11,737 nt of DNA from assembly GCA_946479785.1 (NCBI GenBank), contig CAMLHQ010000092.1, positions 1 to 11,737 on the forward strand. Reading direction: 5' to 3'. This stretch comes from an uncultured Nitrospira sp. GTDB lineage: Bacteria; Nitrospirota; Nitrospiria; Nitrospirales; Nitrospiraceae. The notes beneath the pieces are model-generated. The model made no database searches, was not told the DNA's origin, and saw only the letters and a program-made list of their open reading frames with translations. Positions 1 through 6,012 of this stretch are shown here, piece by piece; position 1 is the first letter of the stretch; each line of letters starts with the position of its first letter. The position numbers were made by a program, and so were the translations under genes.

Positions 1-88
1 CCAGTCGCTGTTTCAATTCCACATGGATGTTTGCGAGATTCGTGCGGAGAGGTTCAGACAGCTCAACAGAGAGAAAAGCGCGGATCAT
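1..88 (-). CDS. thpR: RNA 2',3'-cyclic phosphodiesterase (ThpR/LigT), 5' end only, cut by the left edge
   Basis: The first 29 codons are present, starting at the ATG whose complement is at 86-88. The protein begins MIRAFLSVELSEPLRTNLAN, a good match to the N-terminal strand and helix of the 2H phosphoesterase family (usual start: Met, Arg, Phe, hydrophobics, acidic-Leu-Pro/Ser). ThpR opens 2',3'-cyclic phosphates and has 2'-5' RNA ligase activity in vitro. The catalytic HxT/S motifs lie beyond the window, so activity cannot be judged. A purine-rich stretch (rc GGAAAGCAAAGGC, 89-101) just upstream can serve as ribosome binding site. It lies downstream of cinA in the same direction; cinA-ligT-recA operons are known from Deinococcus and relatives, which supports the call. 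Confidence 0.72.
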   Translation of the reverse strand, partial: MIRAFLSVELSEPLRTNLANIHVELKQRL

Positions 89-123
89 GCCTTTGCTTTC
101 CTTCCCCCACGTCGTCCAGAAAG

Positions 124-229
124 GTCGTCCAGCAAGGCCGCAGCGAGCGAAGGCCCGAGGCGTACTCAGTTCGGTACGTCGAGGGTCTGAGCGATGCGAG
201 AACGAAGCTGAACGGCCTTTATGGACGAC
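124..229. repeat. Large imperfect palindrome between cinA and thpR, overlapping the cinA stop
   Basis: The left arm at 124-140 and the right arm at 213-229 are complementary at 15 of 17 positions. A further copy of the left arm, starting GTCGTCCAG, sits at 111-127, so the left arm is duplicated in tandem. The interior (141-212) has weaker self-complementary stretches such as GGCGTAC (158-164) against GTACGTC (174-180). The right arm covers the last cinA codons and its TAA stop, so the end Arg-Arg-Pro-stop is written by the repeat. It resembles the intergenic palindromes at 3914-4002 and 10108-10224 in layout but not clearly in sequence. It may act as a processing, stability or attenuation element between the two genes. 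Confidence 0.6.
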
Positions 230-1511
230 GTGCTAACAACCAACGACGCAGGATATCGAGCGCAGCCTGCGACGAACGCTGTTTGATAATGGTTCGATCG
301 CCATGAAAGCGATGCTCTTTCGTGATGGATTGGCCGTCTTCGTCATCGAGTCCGATATAGACCAGCCCCACCGGTTTTGTGGCGGTGCCCCCTCCAGGAC
401 CCGCAATACCGGTCACGCTCAAACCGACCGATACGCCGCTACGCTCACGCACGCCCTTCGCCATTGCGGCTGCGACCTCAGCACTGACCGCCCCGTGTTT
501 CTCAATCAGGTCTGGCGGCACACCCAGCAATTCAATCTTGGCGTTGTTGCTGTAACAGATCACTCCGCGGTCCATATAAGCGGACGATCCAGGCACCTGC
601 GTCAGCCGATGACCGATTAACCCGCCGGTGCAAGATTCCGCGAGCGCAACGGTACGTTTCTGGTCTGTCAGCAACCGCCCGACGACTTCTTCCATCGATT
701 CCTGTCCTTCAGCGAAGAGCCATTCGCGCAGACGACTGCGAACCTCCTGGGCCAGAGCGGCCAGCGCCTCTTCTTTGACATGAGCTCGAGAATTCGTCGT
801 CAGTGACACCAACACGCCCATCGGGGATGCCAGCAAACCAACATCCACAGGAACTCGTTTCGAAATAAGTCCTTTCAATTGAACATCCACATCGGCTTCC
901 GGTAATCCCCACGTGTGAAAGAGAAGGCGTTTGATCGGCTGTGGTGCAGAGCCGCCGCGGCTTTCCAGATGAGACGAGAGTAGTGAAGTCACACTCTCTC
1001 GTATCATCGCTTTCATTTCGCTCGGCACACCGGGCAACGAGATTAGGGTCGCGCCCTTCCACGACAACCAAAACCCCGGCGCAGAGCCGACCGGATTCGG
1101 CAGCACTGTCGCGCCCGTAGGAATCAACGCCTGCCGCAGTTGTCCCTTGTTCGGCACCCGTCCCCACTGCGCCAACCGCGCGTGCAGACCTTCAAACGCT
1201 TCTTTCCGTCTCGCCAGTTTCCGTCCGGCCGCCCGGGCAATGGCTTCCCGCGTGCAATCGTCCACCGTCGGCCCAAGTCCGCCGGTCATGACGATCACTT
1301 TGGCACGGCCAACTGCTGTCTTTAGCACATTGACGATGTCGGCCTGGTCGTCCCCCACCACCGACTTGAAGCGTACTTCGATGCCAAGCTGACTCAGCTC
1401 TTCCGTGATGAACAGCGAATTGCTGTCGGTCCGACCGCCAAGGAGCAACTCTGAACCAATCGCGATCGTTTCGGCGATCAGTGGAACAGTGGAAGATCGT
1501 GCTCGGCGCAT
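219..1511 (-). CDS. cinA: CinA: competence/damage-inducible protein with NMN deamidase domain
   Basis: The 430-residue protein has full-length CinA architecture. The N-terminal MoaB/Mog-type (MoCF) domain spans roughly residues 11-180 and contains the MTGGLGPTVDD motif at 75-85. The C-terminal PncC-type nicotinamide mononucleotide amidohydrolase domain spans about 273-428, with AESCTGG at 291-297 (candidate catalytic Ser293) and the GPGGG loop at 371-375. Family members hydrolyse NMN to nicotinate mononucleotide in pyridine nucleotide salvage, and some also act as ADP-ribose pyrophosphatases. The ATG at 1511 is the only good start before the conserved IAETIAIGSELLLG strand, although no clear Shine-Dalgarno precedes it. 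The gene begins 17 nt after the secreted-protein gene at 1529-2131, which suggests co-transcription, and its stop lies inside a palindromic repeat. Confidence 0.93.
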   Translation of the reverse strand: MRRARSSTVPLIAETIAIGSELLLGGRTDSNSLFITEELSQLGIEVRFKSVVGDDQADIVNVLKTAVGRAKVIVMTGGLGPTVDDCTREAIARAAGRKLARRKEAFEGLHARLAQWGRVPNKGQLRQALIPTGATVLPNPVGSAPGFWLSWKGATLISLPGVPSEMKAMIRESVTSLLSSHLESRGGSAPQPIKRLLFHTWGLPEADVDVQLKGLISKRVPVDVGLLASPMGVLVSLTTNSRAHVKEEALAALAQEVRSRLREWLFAEGQESMEEVVGRLLTDQKRTVALAESCTGGLIGHRLTQVPGSSAYMDRGVICYSNNAKIELLGVPPDLIEKHGAVSAEVAAAMAKGVRERSGVSVGLSVTGIAGPGGGTATKPVGLVYIGLDDEDGQSITKEHRFHGDRTIIKQRSSQAALDILRRWLLARRP

Positions 1512-1528
1512 GGGGAGAGATATGCTCG

Positions 1529-2131
1529 CTACTTGATCTGAGAAAAATCGACAGGGAACGCCACCTCGCCGCCGTTGGCAGGAAAGATCGTAATCGTCGT
1601 CGGAGCCATGGGATCGAAATCGCCATAGGCAAACGACGCCACCACTTTGGCCTTGAACCGGGGAGCGTCAGGCCAGGCGGCGCTCCGATTGGCCCGGCCG
1701 TCGAACCGCACTGTCACAGGCTTGATCGTTTTGCCGGCTTGATCGAACACCATATAACTATCCACGGCAAAGTTCGGCATATTGCCAAAGATCGTTGCAC
1801 TGACGAGCATGGTCTTGCCATCCAAGACCTGGGTCACATCGGCCTCACTCGGCTGCAAGCCGCGCAATGCCATGTGGGTGGCCATCACCGATAATCCGGC
1901 CAGCTTGGTCACCAGAAAACCGCTCGGATGCAACTCATCCGTCGCGCCGAAGCGTGTATAAAAGGAATCGGGGGAAGTATGCTGTTTGGCAGCTTCTGCG
2001 CCTCGGTCAAGCGCGGCGCGGATCTGGTCCTGAGAGGGTTGGACGTCGATGGCCCAGGTATCGGACGCCCCCATCAATGCGGCCAATGCGGCCGCATTAA
2101 TGATAGCTGTTAGCTTGAATGCCCGTTCCAT
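1529..2131 (-). CDS. Secreted protein of unknown function
   Basis: This is a 200-residue protein when started at the ATG at 2131. Residues 1-27 form a Sec signal peptide: Arg3 and Lys6, a hydrophobic stretch rich in Ala, Ile and Leu, and a likely signal peptidase I site after Asp-Thr-Trp-Ala27. I do not recognise the mature domain. It is a soluble mix of strands and helices with no cysteines, ending in a beta-rich segment (residues 136-198). In-frame TTG and GTG codons farther upstream (2206 and below) would add an uncharged-to-basic tail before the signal peptide and are less likely. No Shine-Dalgarno precedes the ATG. A TTGACA box with a weak -10 ending 7 nt before the ATG would give a nearly leaderless mRNA. 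cinA follows after 17 nt. Confidence 0.75.
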   Translation of the reverse strand: MERAFKLTAIINAAALAALMGASDTWAIDVQPSQDQIRAALDRGAEAAKQHTSPDSFYTRFGATDELHPSGFLVTKLAGLSVMATHMALRGLQPSEADVTQVLDGKTMLVSATIFGNMPNFAVDSYMVFDQAGKTIKPVTVRFDGRANRSAAWPDAPRFKAKVVASFAYGDFDPMAPTTITIFPANGGEVAFPVDFSQIK

Positions 2132-2138
2132 ACCGAAG

Positions 2139-2167
2139 CCAGTAGCAGATCGGTTTTTGCCTGTCAA
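2139..2167 (-). promoter_or_regulatory. Candidate promoter of the secreted-protein/cinA operon
   Basis: On the minus strand a perfect -35 TTGACA (2167-2162) is followed by 17 nt and TACTGG (2144-2139), a weak -10. Transcription would start at about 2132-2131, at or next to the ATG at 2131. The weak -10 keeps confidence low. Confidence 0.35.
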
Positions 2168-2200
2168 CGAGCGGCCTGCAGTGCTCACCACCCGTTGACA
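2162..2200. promoter_or_regulatory. Inverted repeat joining the two divergent -35 boxes
   Basis: TGTCAACG (2162-2169) and CGTTGACA (2193-2200) form a perfect 8-bp inverted repeat with a 23-nt spacer. Each arm contains a consensus TTGACA on the strand reading outward, so the symmetry may simply be two back-to-back -35 elements. A shared regulator binding both is also possible. Confidence 0.4.
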
Positions 2201-2223
2201 AAACAAAAGACGAAGTGTTACAG
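2195..2223 (+). promoter_or_regulatory. Candidate promoter of the chlorite dismutase-family gene
   Basis: A consensus TTGACA (2195-2200), a 17-nt spacer and TTACAG (2218-2223) form a plausible housekeeping promoter with a poor -10. It leaves a leader of about 40 nt containing the strong ribosome binding site GGAGGAG (2261-2267), four bases before the ATG at 2271. Confidence 0.4.
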
Positions 2224-2270
2224 AAATCAGTCCTTTCTGACGTGAAGATCAAGATTATACGGAGGAGTTC

Positions 2271-2993
2271 ATGCCAGGCCCCGAATCCCAGCCGGCGCAA
2301 CAACCGCCGCGACGCCAATACGTCAACTTTGCTTTCTATAAGCTCGATCCGGCCTGGCGACGCCTCCCGGAAGATGAGCGGACGAAGGGCAAGCAAGAGT
2401 TCCTTCGCGCCGTCGAAGACTATGCCGGAAAGGTGCTGGTCATCCCGTATACGACCGTCGGCATCCGTGGTGATTGCGACTTCCTGCTCTGGCGCATCAG
2501 CTACGAGTTGGAGCTCTTCCAGCAGATGAGCTCCAAGATGCTCGCGTCCGGCCTGGGCAAATACCTCACGACAGCCTATTCCTATTTGTCCATGACAAAG
2601 CGCTCGATCTACGTGGATCATCACACCCACGAAGGCCAGGAAAGCAAACGGCTCACCGTTGTCCCCGGCAAAGCCAAATACATTTTCGTCTATCCGTTTC
2701 TGAAGACCCGCGAATGGTTCCTGCTGACAAAAGCCGCGCGGCAGGGCATGATGGACGAGCATATCGAAGTGGGCCACCGCTTCCCATCCGTCAAGCTCAA
2801 CACGACCTATTCATTCGGGCTCGACGACCAGGAGTGGGTGGTGGCGTTCGAAAGCGACAAGCCGGAGGACTTCCTCGATTTGGTGATGGCGTTGCGCGAG
2901 ACCGAAGGCTCACGTTATACCCTGCGCGATACGCCGATTTTTACCTGTATTCGGGGCAGCCTGAAAGAGACGCTGGACACGCTCGGCGGGTAA
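2271..2993 (+). CDS. Chlorite dismutase-family heme protein, probable coproheme decarboxylase (HemQ/ChdC type)
   Basis: The 240-residue cytoplasmic protein matches the Cld/HemQ fold: an N-terminal ferredoxin-like half (about 17-110) and a conserved C-terminal heme half (about 135-225). His164 in MMDEH sits where the proximal heme ligand is expected. Tyr141 in VYPFLK lies where HemQ proteins carry the tyrosine that forms the radical during coproheme decarboxylation. Against the Nitrospira chlorite dismutase sequence as I recall it, the catalytic distal Arg falls at Leu176 here (SVKLNTTYSFGLDD), so true chlorite dismutation is unlikely. The most probable role is the last step of coproporphyrin-dependent heme b synthesis. 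Translation is well supported by GGAGGAG at 2261-2267. A strong terminator follows, so the gene looks monocistronic. Confidence 0.85.
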   Translation: MPGPESQPAQQPPRRQYVNFAFYKLDPAWRRLPEDERTKGKQEFLRAVEDYAGKVLVIPYTTVGIRGDCDFLLWRISYELELFQQMSSKMLASGLGKYLTTAYSYLSMTKRSIYVDHHTHEGQESKRLTVVPGKAKYIFVYPFLKTREWFLLTKAARQGMMDEHIEVGHRFPSVKLNTTYSFGLDDQEWVVAFESDKPEDFLDLVMALRETEGSRYTLRDTPIFTCIRGSLKETLDTLGG

Positions 2994-3028
2994 CCCGAAG
3001 CTAAGCCGCTTAGCCTCGCAGGATGGTC

Positions 3029-3066
3029 AAGGGCCTTCGGTCATCTGATCGAAGGCCCTTTTCTTT
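3029..3066 (+). terminator. Intrinsic terminator after the chlorite dismutase-family gene
   Basis: An 11-bp perfect stem pairs AAGGGCCTTCG (3029-3039) with CGAAGGCCCTT (3050-3060) around a 10-nt loop, followed by the T-rich run TTTTCTTT. A smaller GCTAAGC/GCTTAGC hairpin lies just before it (3000-3014). The terminator ends only about 4 nt before the next start codon at 3070. Confidence 0.88.
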
Positions 3067-3069
3067 GTC

Positions 3070-3729
3070 ATGATGAGTGATGCGTTCGACGTACGCGCCG
3101 CGCTCCTCTCCGTCGTTCTTCCCGGCGCCGGACAACTGCTCCAAGGCCGTTATGTACAGGCCCTGACAGCCTGTATCTGTACGGTACTTCTCGTCATCGC
3201 CAGCTTAGTCCTCGGCCGTATCTCCGGGCGTGCAGCGGAAGTCTTCTTCTTTATGGTGCTGACCCTGCCTTGGTGGGCGCTCCAAAGCTACGACGCGTAT
3301 CTCGGACCTAGCGGCGACAGCTCCTCTTGGCGGCGCACCTTGCGCGCCGCTTGGCAGCGCGGCCACGACATCCGTTTTCTCGGCCTTCTGTTGCTGATCA
3401 GCGCCATTAACGATACGTTCATTATCCTCAATAACTTGGACTATCTGCTCCCTTTCTATTGCACCAAACCGGGCGGCGTGCCGGGTTTTCTCACCAAAGC
3501 CATCTCACCGGCTCTCCATGTTGCAGTCGGATACGGATTCGTGAGACTCAGCCGGTGGGCCTTTTTCGTCTATCTGATCTATGCTGCTTACGGTTTTACC
3601 AACGGGATGGTGAACCTGACCTGTTTCGGACCAGGACGCATCCGCAACACCCTGCTGGTGGCCGTTGTCCTCTCGACCATCTATGTCCTCTGGCGCCGAC
3701 ATATTCTGCTGGGAAAACCGTCGAAATGA
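3070..3729 (+). CDS. Polytopic inner-membrane protein of unknown function
   Basis: The 219-residue protein has about five or six hydrophobic spans, roughly at residues 30-48, 57-74, 101-121, 145-159, 163-180 and 192-208. Near the N-terminus, LLSVVLPGAGQLLQGRY (residues 12-28) resembles the Pro-Gly-x-Gly-Gln turn of TM2/DUF5683-type small membrane proteins, where it precedes the first span. The rest I cannot assign. A basic loop (Trp87 to Arg102) probably faces the cytoplasm, and the tail is basic (WRRHILLGKPSK). Two ATGs are adjacent (3070 and 3073). Neither has a ribosome binding site, and the terminator of the preceding gene ends immediately upstream, so the true start and promoter are unclear. 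A repeat-like 27-nt sequence starts two bases after the stop. Confidence 0.75.
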   Translation: MMSDAFDVRAALLSVVLPGAGQLLQGRYVQALTACICTVLLVIASLVLGRISGRAAEVFFFMVLTLPWWALQSYDAYLGPSGDSSSWRRTLRAAWQRGHDIRFLGLLLLISAINDTFIILNNLDYLLPFYCTKPGGVPGFLTKAISPALHVAVGYGFVRLSRWAFFVYLIYAAYGFTNGMVNLTCFGPGRIRNTLLVAVVLSTIYVLWRRHILLGKPSK

Positions 3730-3730
3730 C

Positions 3731-3757
3731 CTTCCGAGCTTGCTCGTTTCTTCCCTA
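3731..3757. repeat. Copy 1 of a ~27-nt motif also seen at 10080-10106 and 10232-10258
   Basis: The motif begins CTTCCGAGCTTGCTCG and ends TTCTTCCCTA. It matches 10080-10106 over its first 17 bases with one mismatch. It matches 10232-10258, the 3' end of sixA, along its whole length with a few changes. Here it lies directly after a stop codon. Confidence 0.55.
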
Positions 3758-3880
3758 GGGGCTTGGGCTGTTTGATCTCCCATTGCGTGCATCATTCTCA
3801 CAAATGCTCTTGGGAATGGCACCCAGTATCGCTCCAACTGCGCCCATGGACCATTCTATTAAAATGATCCCTGCAAGCAT
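3755..3880 (-). pseudogene. Possible small glycine-rich membrane ORF or gene remnant (41 codons)
   Basis: Reading the minus strand from the ATG at 3880 gives 41 residues beginning MLAGIILIEWSMGAVGAILG and ending in a polar tail (SICENDARNGRSNSPSP) before a TAG at 3757-3755. The open frame extends upstream without a start (ILGAVIG before the Met), up to a TAG at about 3920. The result is two GxxxG-like glycine-zipper stretches, as in small membrane-inserting proteins. GGAG lies 11 nt upstream of the ATG. The interval 3841-3900 is more AT-rich than its surroundings. It could be a genuine small protein, a decayed membrane gene, or chance. It overlaps the repeat motif at 3731-3757. Confidence 0.25.
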
Positions 3881-3913
3881 GCCTATTACTGCTCCAAGGA
3901 TGGAGGGGTGACT

Positions 3914-4002
3914 GGTCTCCTACTGCGCGCATGCAGCGAGCACTGCCCGCGGTGTTCACATACGATGTACCTTTTGTGCGCGTTGGGCGAGCAAAGGAGA
4001 CC
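3914..4002. repeat. Palindromic intergenic repeat, copy A
   Basis: Outer arms GGTCTCCT (3914-3921) and AGGAGACC (3995-4002) are perfectly complementary, and GGAGGG (3902-3907) can pair farther out with CCCTCC (4008-4013). Between them lies a 73-bp core with ACTGCGCGC (3922-3930), CGAGCAC (3937-3943), CGTT (3981-3984) and CGAGCAA (3988-3994). The same blocks at identical spacing occur in the 73-bp core of copy B (10131-10203). The two copies have different arm sequences but both keep the pairing. Confidence 0.7.
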
Positions 4003-4029
4003 AACAGCCCTCCACCCCGCCACCCTGCT

Positions 4030-4059
4030 TTGACAGCCGAAACGCCCCTATGGTACCTG
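4030..4059 (+). promoter_or_regulatory. Weak candidate promoter before the unknown gene pair
   Basis: A consensus TTGACA (4030-4035) is followed after 18 nt by TACCTG (4054-4059). The -10 is poor, and other placements give no better match. It sits 25 nt before the ATG at 4085. The rest of 3730-4084 is covered by the repeats and the small minus-strand ORF; I see no other gene there. Confidence 0.3.
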
Positions 4060-4084
4060 TAGATGCAGTCAGCAGAGACGAACC

Positions 4085-4297
4085 ATGTCCGATAACGATG
4101 CGCTCTATGCCATACGCCATTCCGACGGCTCTGTCAGCCTGTACATCGATGAAGAGTATGCGGCAGAACGGGGCGTCGATCCCGCGACACTCACGCGTGT
4201 GGAAATACCGCGCGAGCTGTATACGACTGGAACGGTGCAGCAAGTTCGGGAATACGTCGCTGTCTATCTCGAAACCCAAAAAACTGGAACGGCCTGA
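4085..4297 (+). CDS. Small acidic protein of unknown function, paired with the next gene
   Basis: This 70-residue cytoplasmic protein has no signal peptide, cysteines or membrane span. The pattern of short strands and turns (ALYAIRHSDGSVSLYIDEEY, residues 6-25) followed by a helix near residues 53-66 suggests a compact alpha/beta domain. I do not recognise a family. Its coding quality is supported by the start position directly after a non-coding repeat region, regular codon use, and its stop only 6 nt before the ATG of a 397-residue partner. No convincing Shine-Dalgarno precedes the ATG. Its small size and tight pairing would suit an accessory or regulatory subunit of the larger protein, which is inference. 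Confidence 0.65.
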   Translation: MSDNDALYAIRHSDGSVSLYIDEEYAAERGVDPATLTRVEIPRELYTTGTVQQVREYVAVYLETQKTGTA

Positions 4298-4303
4298 CCA
4301 CCT

Positions 4304-5497
4304 ATGGTAACCACTGTCGCACCAAGCGCATCGCCGTTGACTCCGGCTCTCATTGAATCCGTCATCAACAACATGCCGATTCAGGGGAGGATCACGTTAC
4401 GTCTGATCCTGCTTCAGCATTTCAACGTGACGGAAGAAGAGATTCAGTATATGACCGCCGACCGTCCCGATCCCCGTTGTGTCGCAGGCAGCAAGCCCAC
4501 GCACAATATTCTGACGCAAGATGCGATCAGGAGTGTCACTGAGAAGCGCGACCAATACCTTCGGCATGTCCGACTGAGACGGGAGCGGATGTCGCTCCAG
4601 TGTGACTGCCTGACCAAGCTATTGGCCCTGCGCACGTCCATGGTGAATCGGGCAGCCGAATTGTTGGCCACAAAGTTCGCCGTGGCTCCTGAGACAATCG
4701 ACCAACTGAAGTCGCAGGCACGCACCGCCCTGGCCAGACCGGCAATTCGCGCCCTGGATCAGCGGTGGGAGGCGCGCGAAATTACGGTCGAGGAGTACCA
4801 GCAACAGCGGCTGGGCATCGACATGCAGACGCATATCCGGCTCGCGGACAAATATCTCAAGCGGCTCGACCTCGCCGAACGCGAACGCAGGACCTCCGAT
4901 TTTAGTTCGCTCCAAGACCATGAAGTCTGCCATATCTGGGGGCTTCCGGCAGGAAGCCTGGCAGCACGCAAGGTCAAGTACATGGCGCAATTTCTCCAAT
5001 CACTTCAAGCCGCGATACAATCCAGCGCTCCTGCTGCCGGCTCCCAGACTGCTCCACTCGATCTGTGGAAAGAGACCTTCGCCGTCTTGGCCACGCGTCC
5101 CGTTGAACGGTCCATGTCGGTCTACGACGGCCTGGAGCGCACCGAAACAAATCTGGTCGAGAAGTTGACGACCATGGCCTGGGGCGGCCTGAGTGAAGAT
5201 GTCGAAACGAAGTTTTGGCTGACGCTCGTCCAGGGAGCCAGCTCCAATGCGGTCCATTCCGAAATCACCAGGAGCCTCTTCGGTCTCCAGCGGTTGGCGG
5301 CTGTTCTGAATGATCTCGATACGTCAACGGCGATGCTCGATGAGGTCATACTGGCCCGCGCCACGCCGAAGGCACATGAAGATCAGCTGCTGGAGAATAA
5401 ACCGGCGGAACCCGTCTCGAACGAAATGCAAGAGCACGTGCTCAAGAGCATGTTCGGCGAGCCGCATCCGGACCTGATGGGCGGGGGCAAGTGGTAA
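4304..5497 (+). CDS. Mostly helical soluble protein of unknown function
   Basis: The 397-residue protein is predicted by eye to be almost all alpha-helical. A basic, amphipathic stretch (about residues 78-130, rich in Arg and Leu) and another at about 146-195 could form coiled coils or a helical bundle. A low-complexity Ala/Ser/Pro linker near residues 238-250 separates an N-terminal from a C-terminal helical half. The tail ends in EPHPDLMGGGKW, with a glycine run before the last residues. There is no signal peptide, nucleotide-binding loop or metal motif I can identify; the few cysteines (for example Cys-Asp-Cys near residue 102) do not form a clear zinc site. It follows the small gene at 4085 by 6 nt and was probably made with it. 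I cannot name a function. Confidence 0.72.
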   Translation: MVTTVAPSASPLTPALIESVINNMPIQGRITLRLILLQHFNVTEEEIQYMTADRPDPRCVAGSKPTHNILTQDAIRSVTEKRDQYLRHVRLRRERMSLQCDCLTKLLALRTSMVNRAAELLATKFAVAPETIDQLKSQARTALARPAIRALDQRWEAREITVEEYQQQRLGIDMQTHIRLADKYLKRLDLAERERRTSDFSSLQDHEVCHIWGLPAGSLAARKVKYMAQFLQSLQAAIQSSAPAAGSQTAPLDLWKETFAVLATRPVERSMSVYDGLERTETNLVEKLTTMAWGGLSEDVETKFWLTLVQGASSNAVHSEITRSLFGLQRLAAVLNDLDTSTAMLDEVILARATPKAHEDQLLENKPAEPVSNEMQEHVLKSMFGEPHPDLMGGGKW

Positions 5498-5544
5498 TAG
5501 CCTGGACGGGAACGACCGGCTTCCACTATCGGCGGGAAACCCAC

Positions 5545-5572
5545 TTGCAAAAAAAGAATTTCACGCTATATT
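5545..5572 (+). promoter_or_regulatory. Promoter placing transcription start at the ATG of the OB-fold gene
   Basis: TTGCAA (5545-5550), a 16-nt spacer and TATATT (5567-5572) make a good housekeeping promoter. The -10 ends 6 nt before the ATG at 5579 and no Shine-Dalgarno exists, so the mRNA would start at or within a base of the start codon, i.e. be leaderless. Confidence 0.6.
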
Positions 5573-5578
5573 TGATCC

Positions 5579-5986
5579 ATGCTGACGATCCCACCCCGTA
5601 ATATTTTCCTCGCAGCCCCGTTTCTATTTGTCCTGTCGTTCCTTTCTGGAACCGTTTTCGCCGCCGGTCTTCTTGACCTGGCCGACATCATTGCCCATCC
5701 CGATCAATACGACCGTCAGGAAGTGGTCGTCGCCGGCCAGGTGACGAACGTACAGCTCGCTACGAACCGGCAAGGCCAGCCTGCCTATGGATTTCTGCTG
5801 AAAGACGAGGCAGGAACCGTGAAAGTCATCGGCCTTGGTCAGGTGGAAGTGAAAGAGGGCGATCAGGTCATCGTCGAGGGGATTTTCTCCCGGCTTCGAC
5901 AGGCAGGCCGCACGATTATCTACAACGAGATTAAGGCACTCTCAATCAAGTCTCTGAACAGGCTCAATCCCGACTTAGTCGGTTGA
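5579..5986 (+). CDS. Secreted OB-fold-like protein of unknown function
   Basis: The 135-residue precursor has a Sec signal peptide (residues 1-28: Arg7, a hydrophobic core, likely cleavage after Thr-Val-Phe-Ala). The mature domain has the strand order and length of an OB-fold. The start is QYDRQEVVVAGQVTNV (43-58), the centre is AYGFLLKDEAGTVKVIGL (69-86), and the strands EGDQVIVEGIF (93-103) and TIIYNEIKAL (112-121) follow. Similar small periplasmic domains occur in the tRNA_anti-like and BOF groups. The ligand is unknown, so no function is assigned. It stands alone, convergent with the dehydrogenase gene that ends 26 nt away. A CGCGT-GCA-ACGCG hairpin (5996-6008) lies between the stops. Confidence 0.78.
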   Translation: MLTIPPRNIFLAAPFLFVLSFLSGTVFAAGLLDLADIIAHPDQYDRQEVVVAGQVTNVQLATNRQGQPAYGFLLKDEAGTVKVIGLGQVEVKEGDQVIVEGIFSRLRQAGRTIIYNEIKALSIKSLNRLNPDLVG

Positions 5987-6012
5987 GCTTCGTTCCGCGT
6001 GCAACGCGATCG

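Noticed and set aside
27..306. Two plus-strand frames across 27-306
   Set aside because: They run antisense to thpR and cinA and through the palindrome; the composition is that of shadow frames.
2234..2246. TTTCTGACGTGAA also present at 11688-11700, both just upstream of genes
   Set aside because: A single shared 13-mer is about what chance predicts for a window of this size, and its distance to the start codons differs (24 against 11 nt).
2097..2777. Minus-strand frame of 226 codons opposite the chlorite dismutase-family gene
   Set aside because: It mirrors the GC-rich codon pattern of the real gene, has no family resemblance, and would run through the divergent promoter region.
2271..2993. 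True chlorite dismutase
   Set aside because: The catalytic Arg position is Leu176 and the HemQ tyrosine is present.
3505..3837. Minus-strand frame of 110 codons over the membrane-protein 3' end
   Set aside because: Antisense to a well-supported membrane gene and without features of its own.
5498..5544. Terminator after the 397-residue protein gene
   Set aside because: GC-rich segments are present, but I find no convincing stem followed by a T-run.
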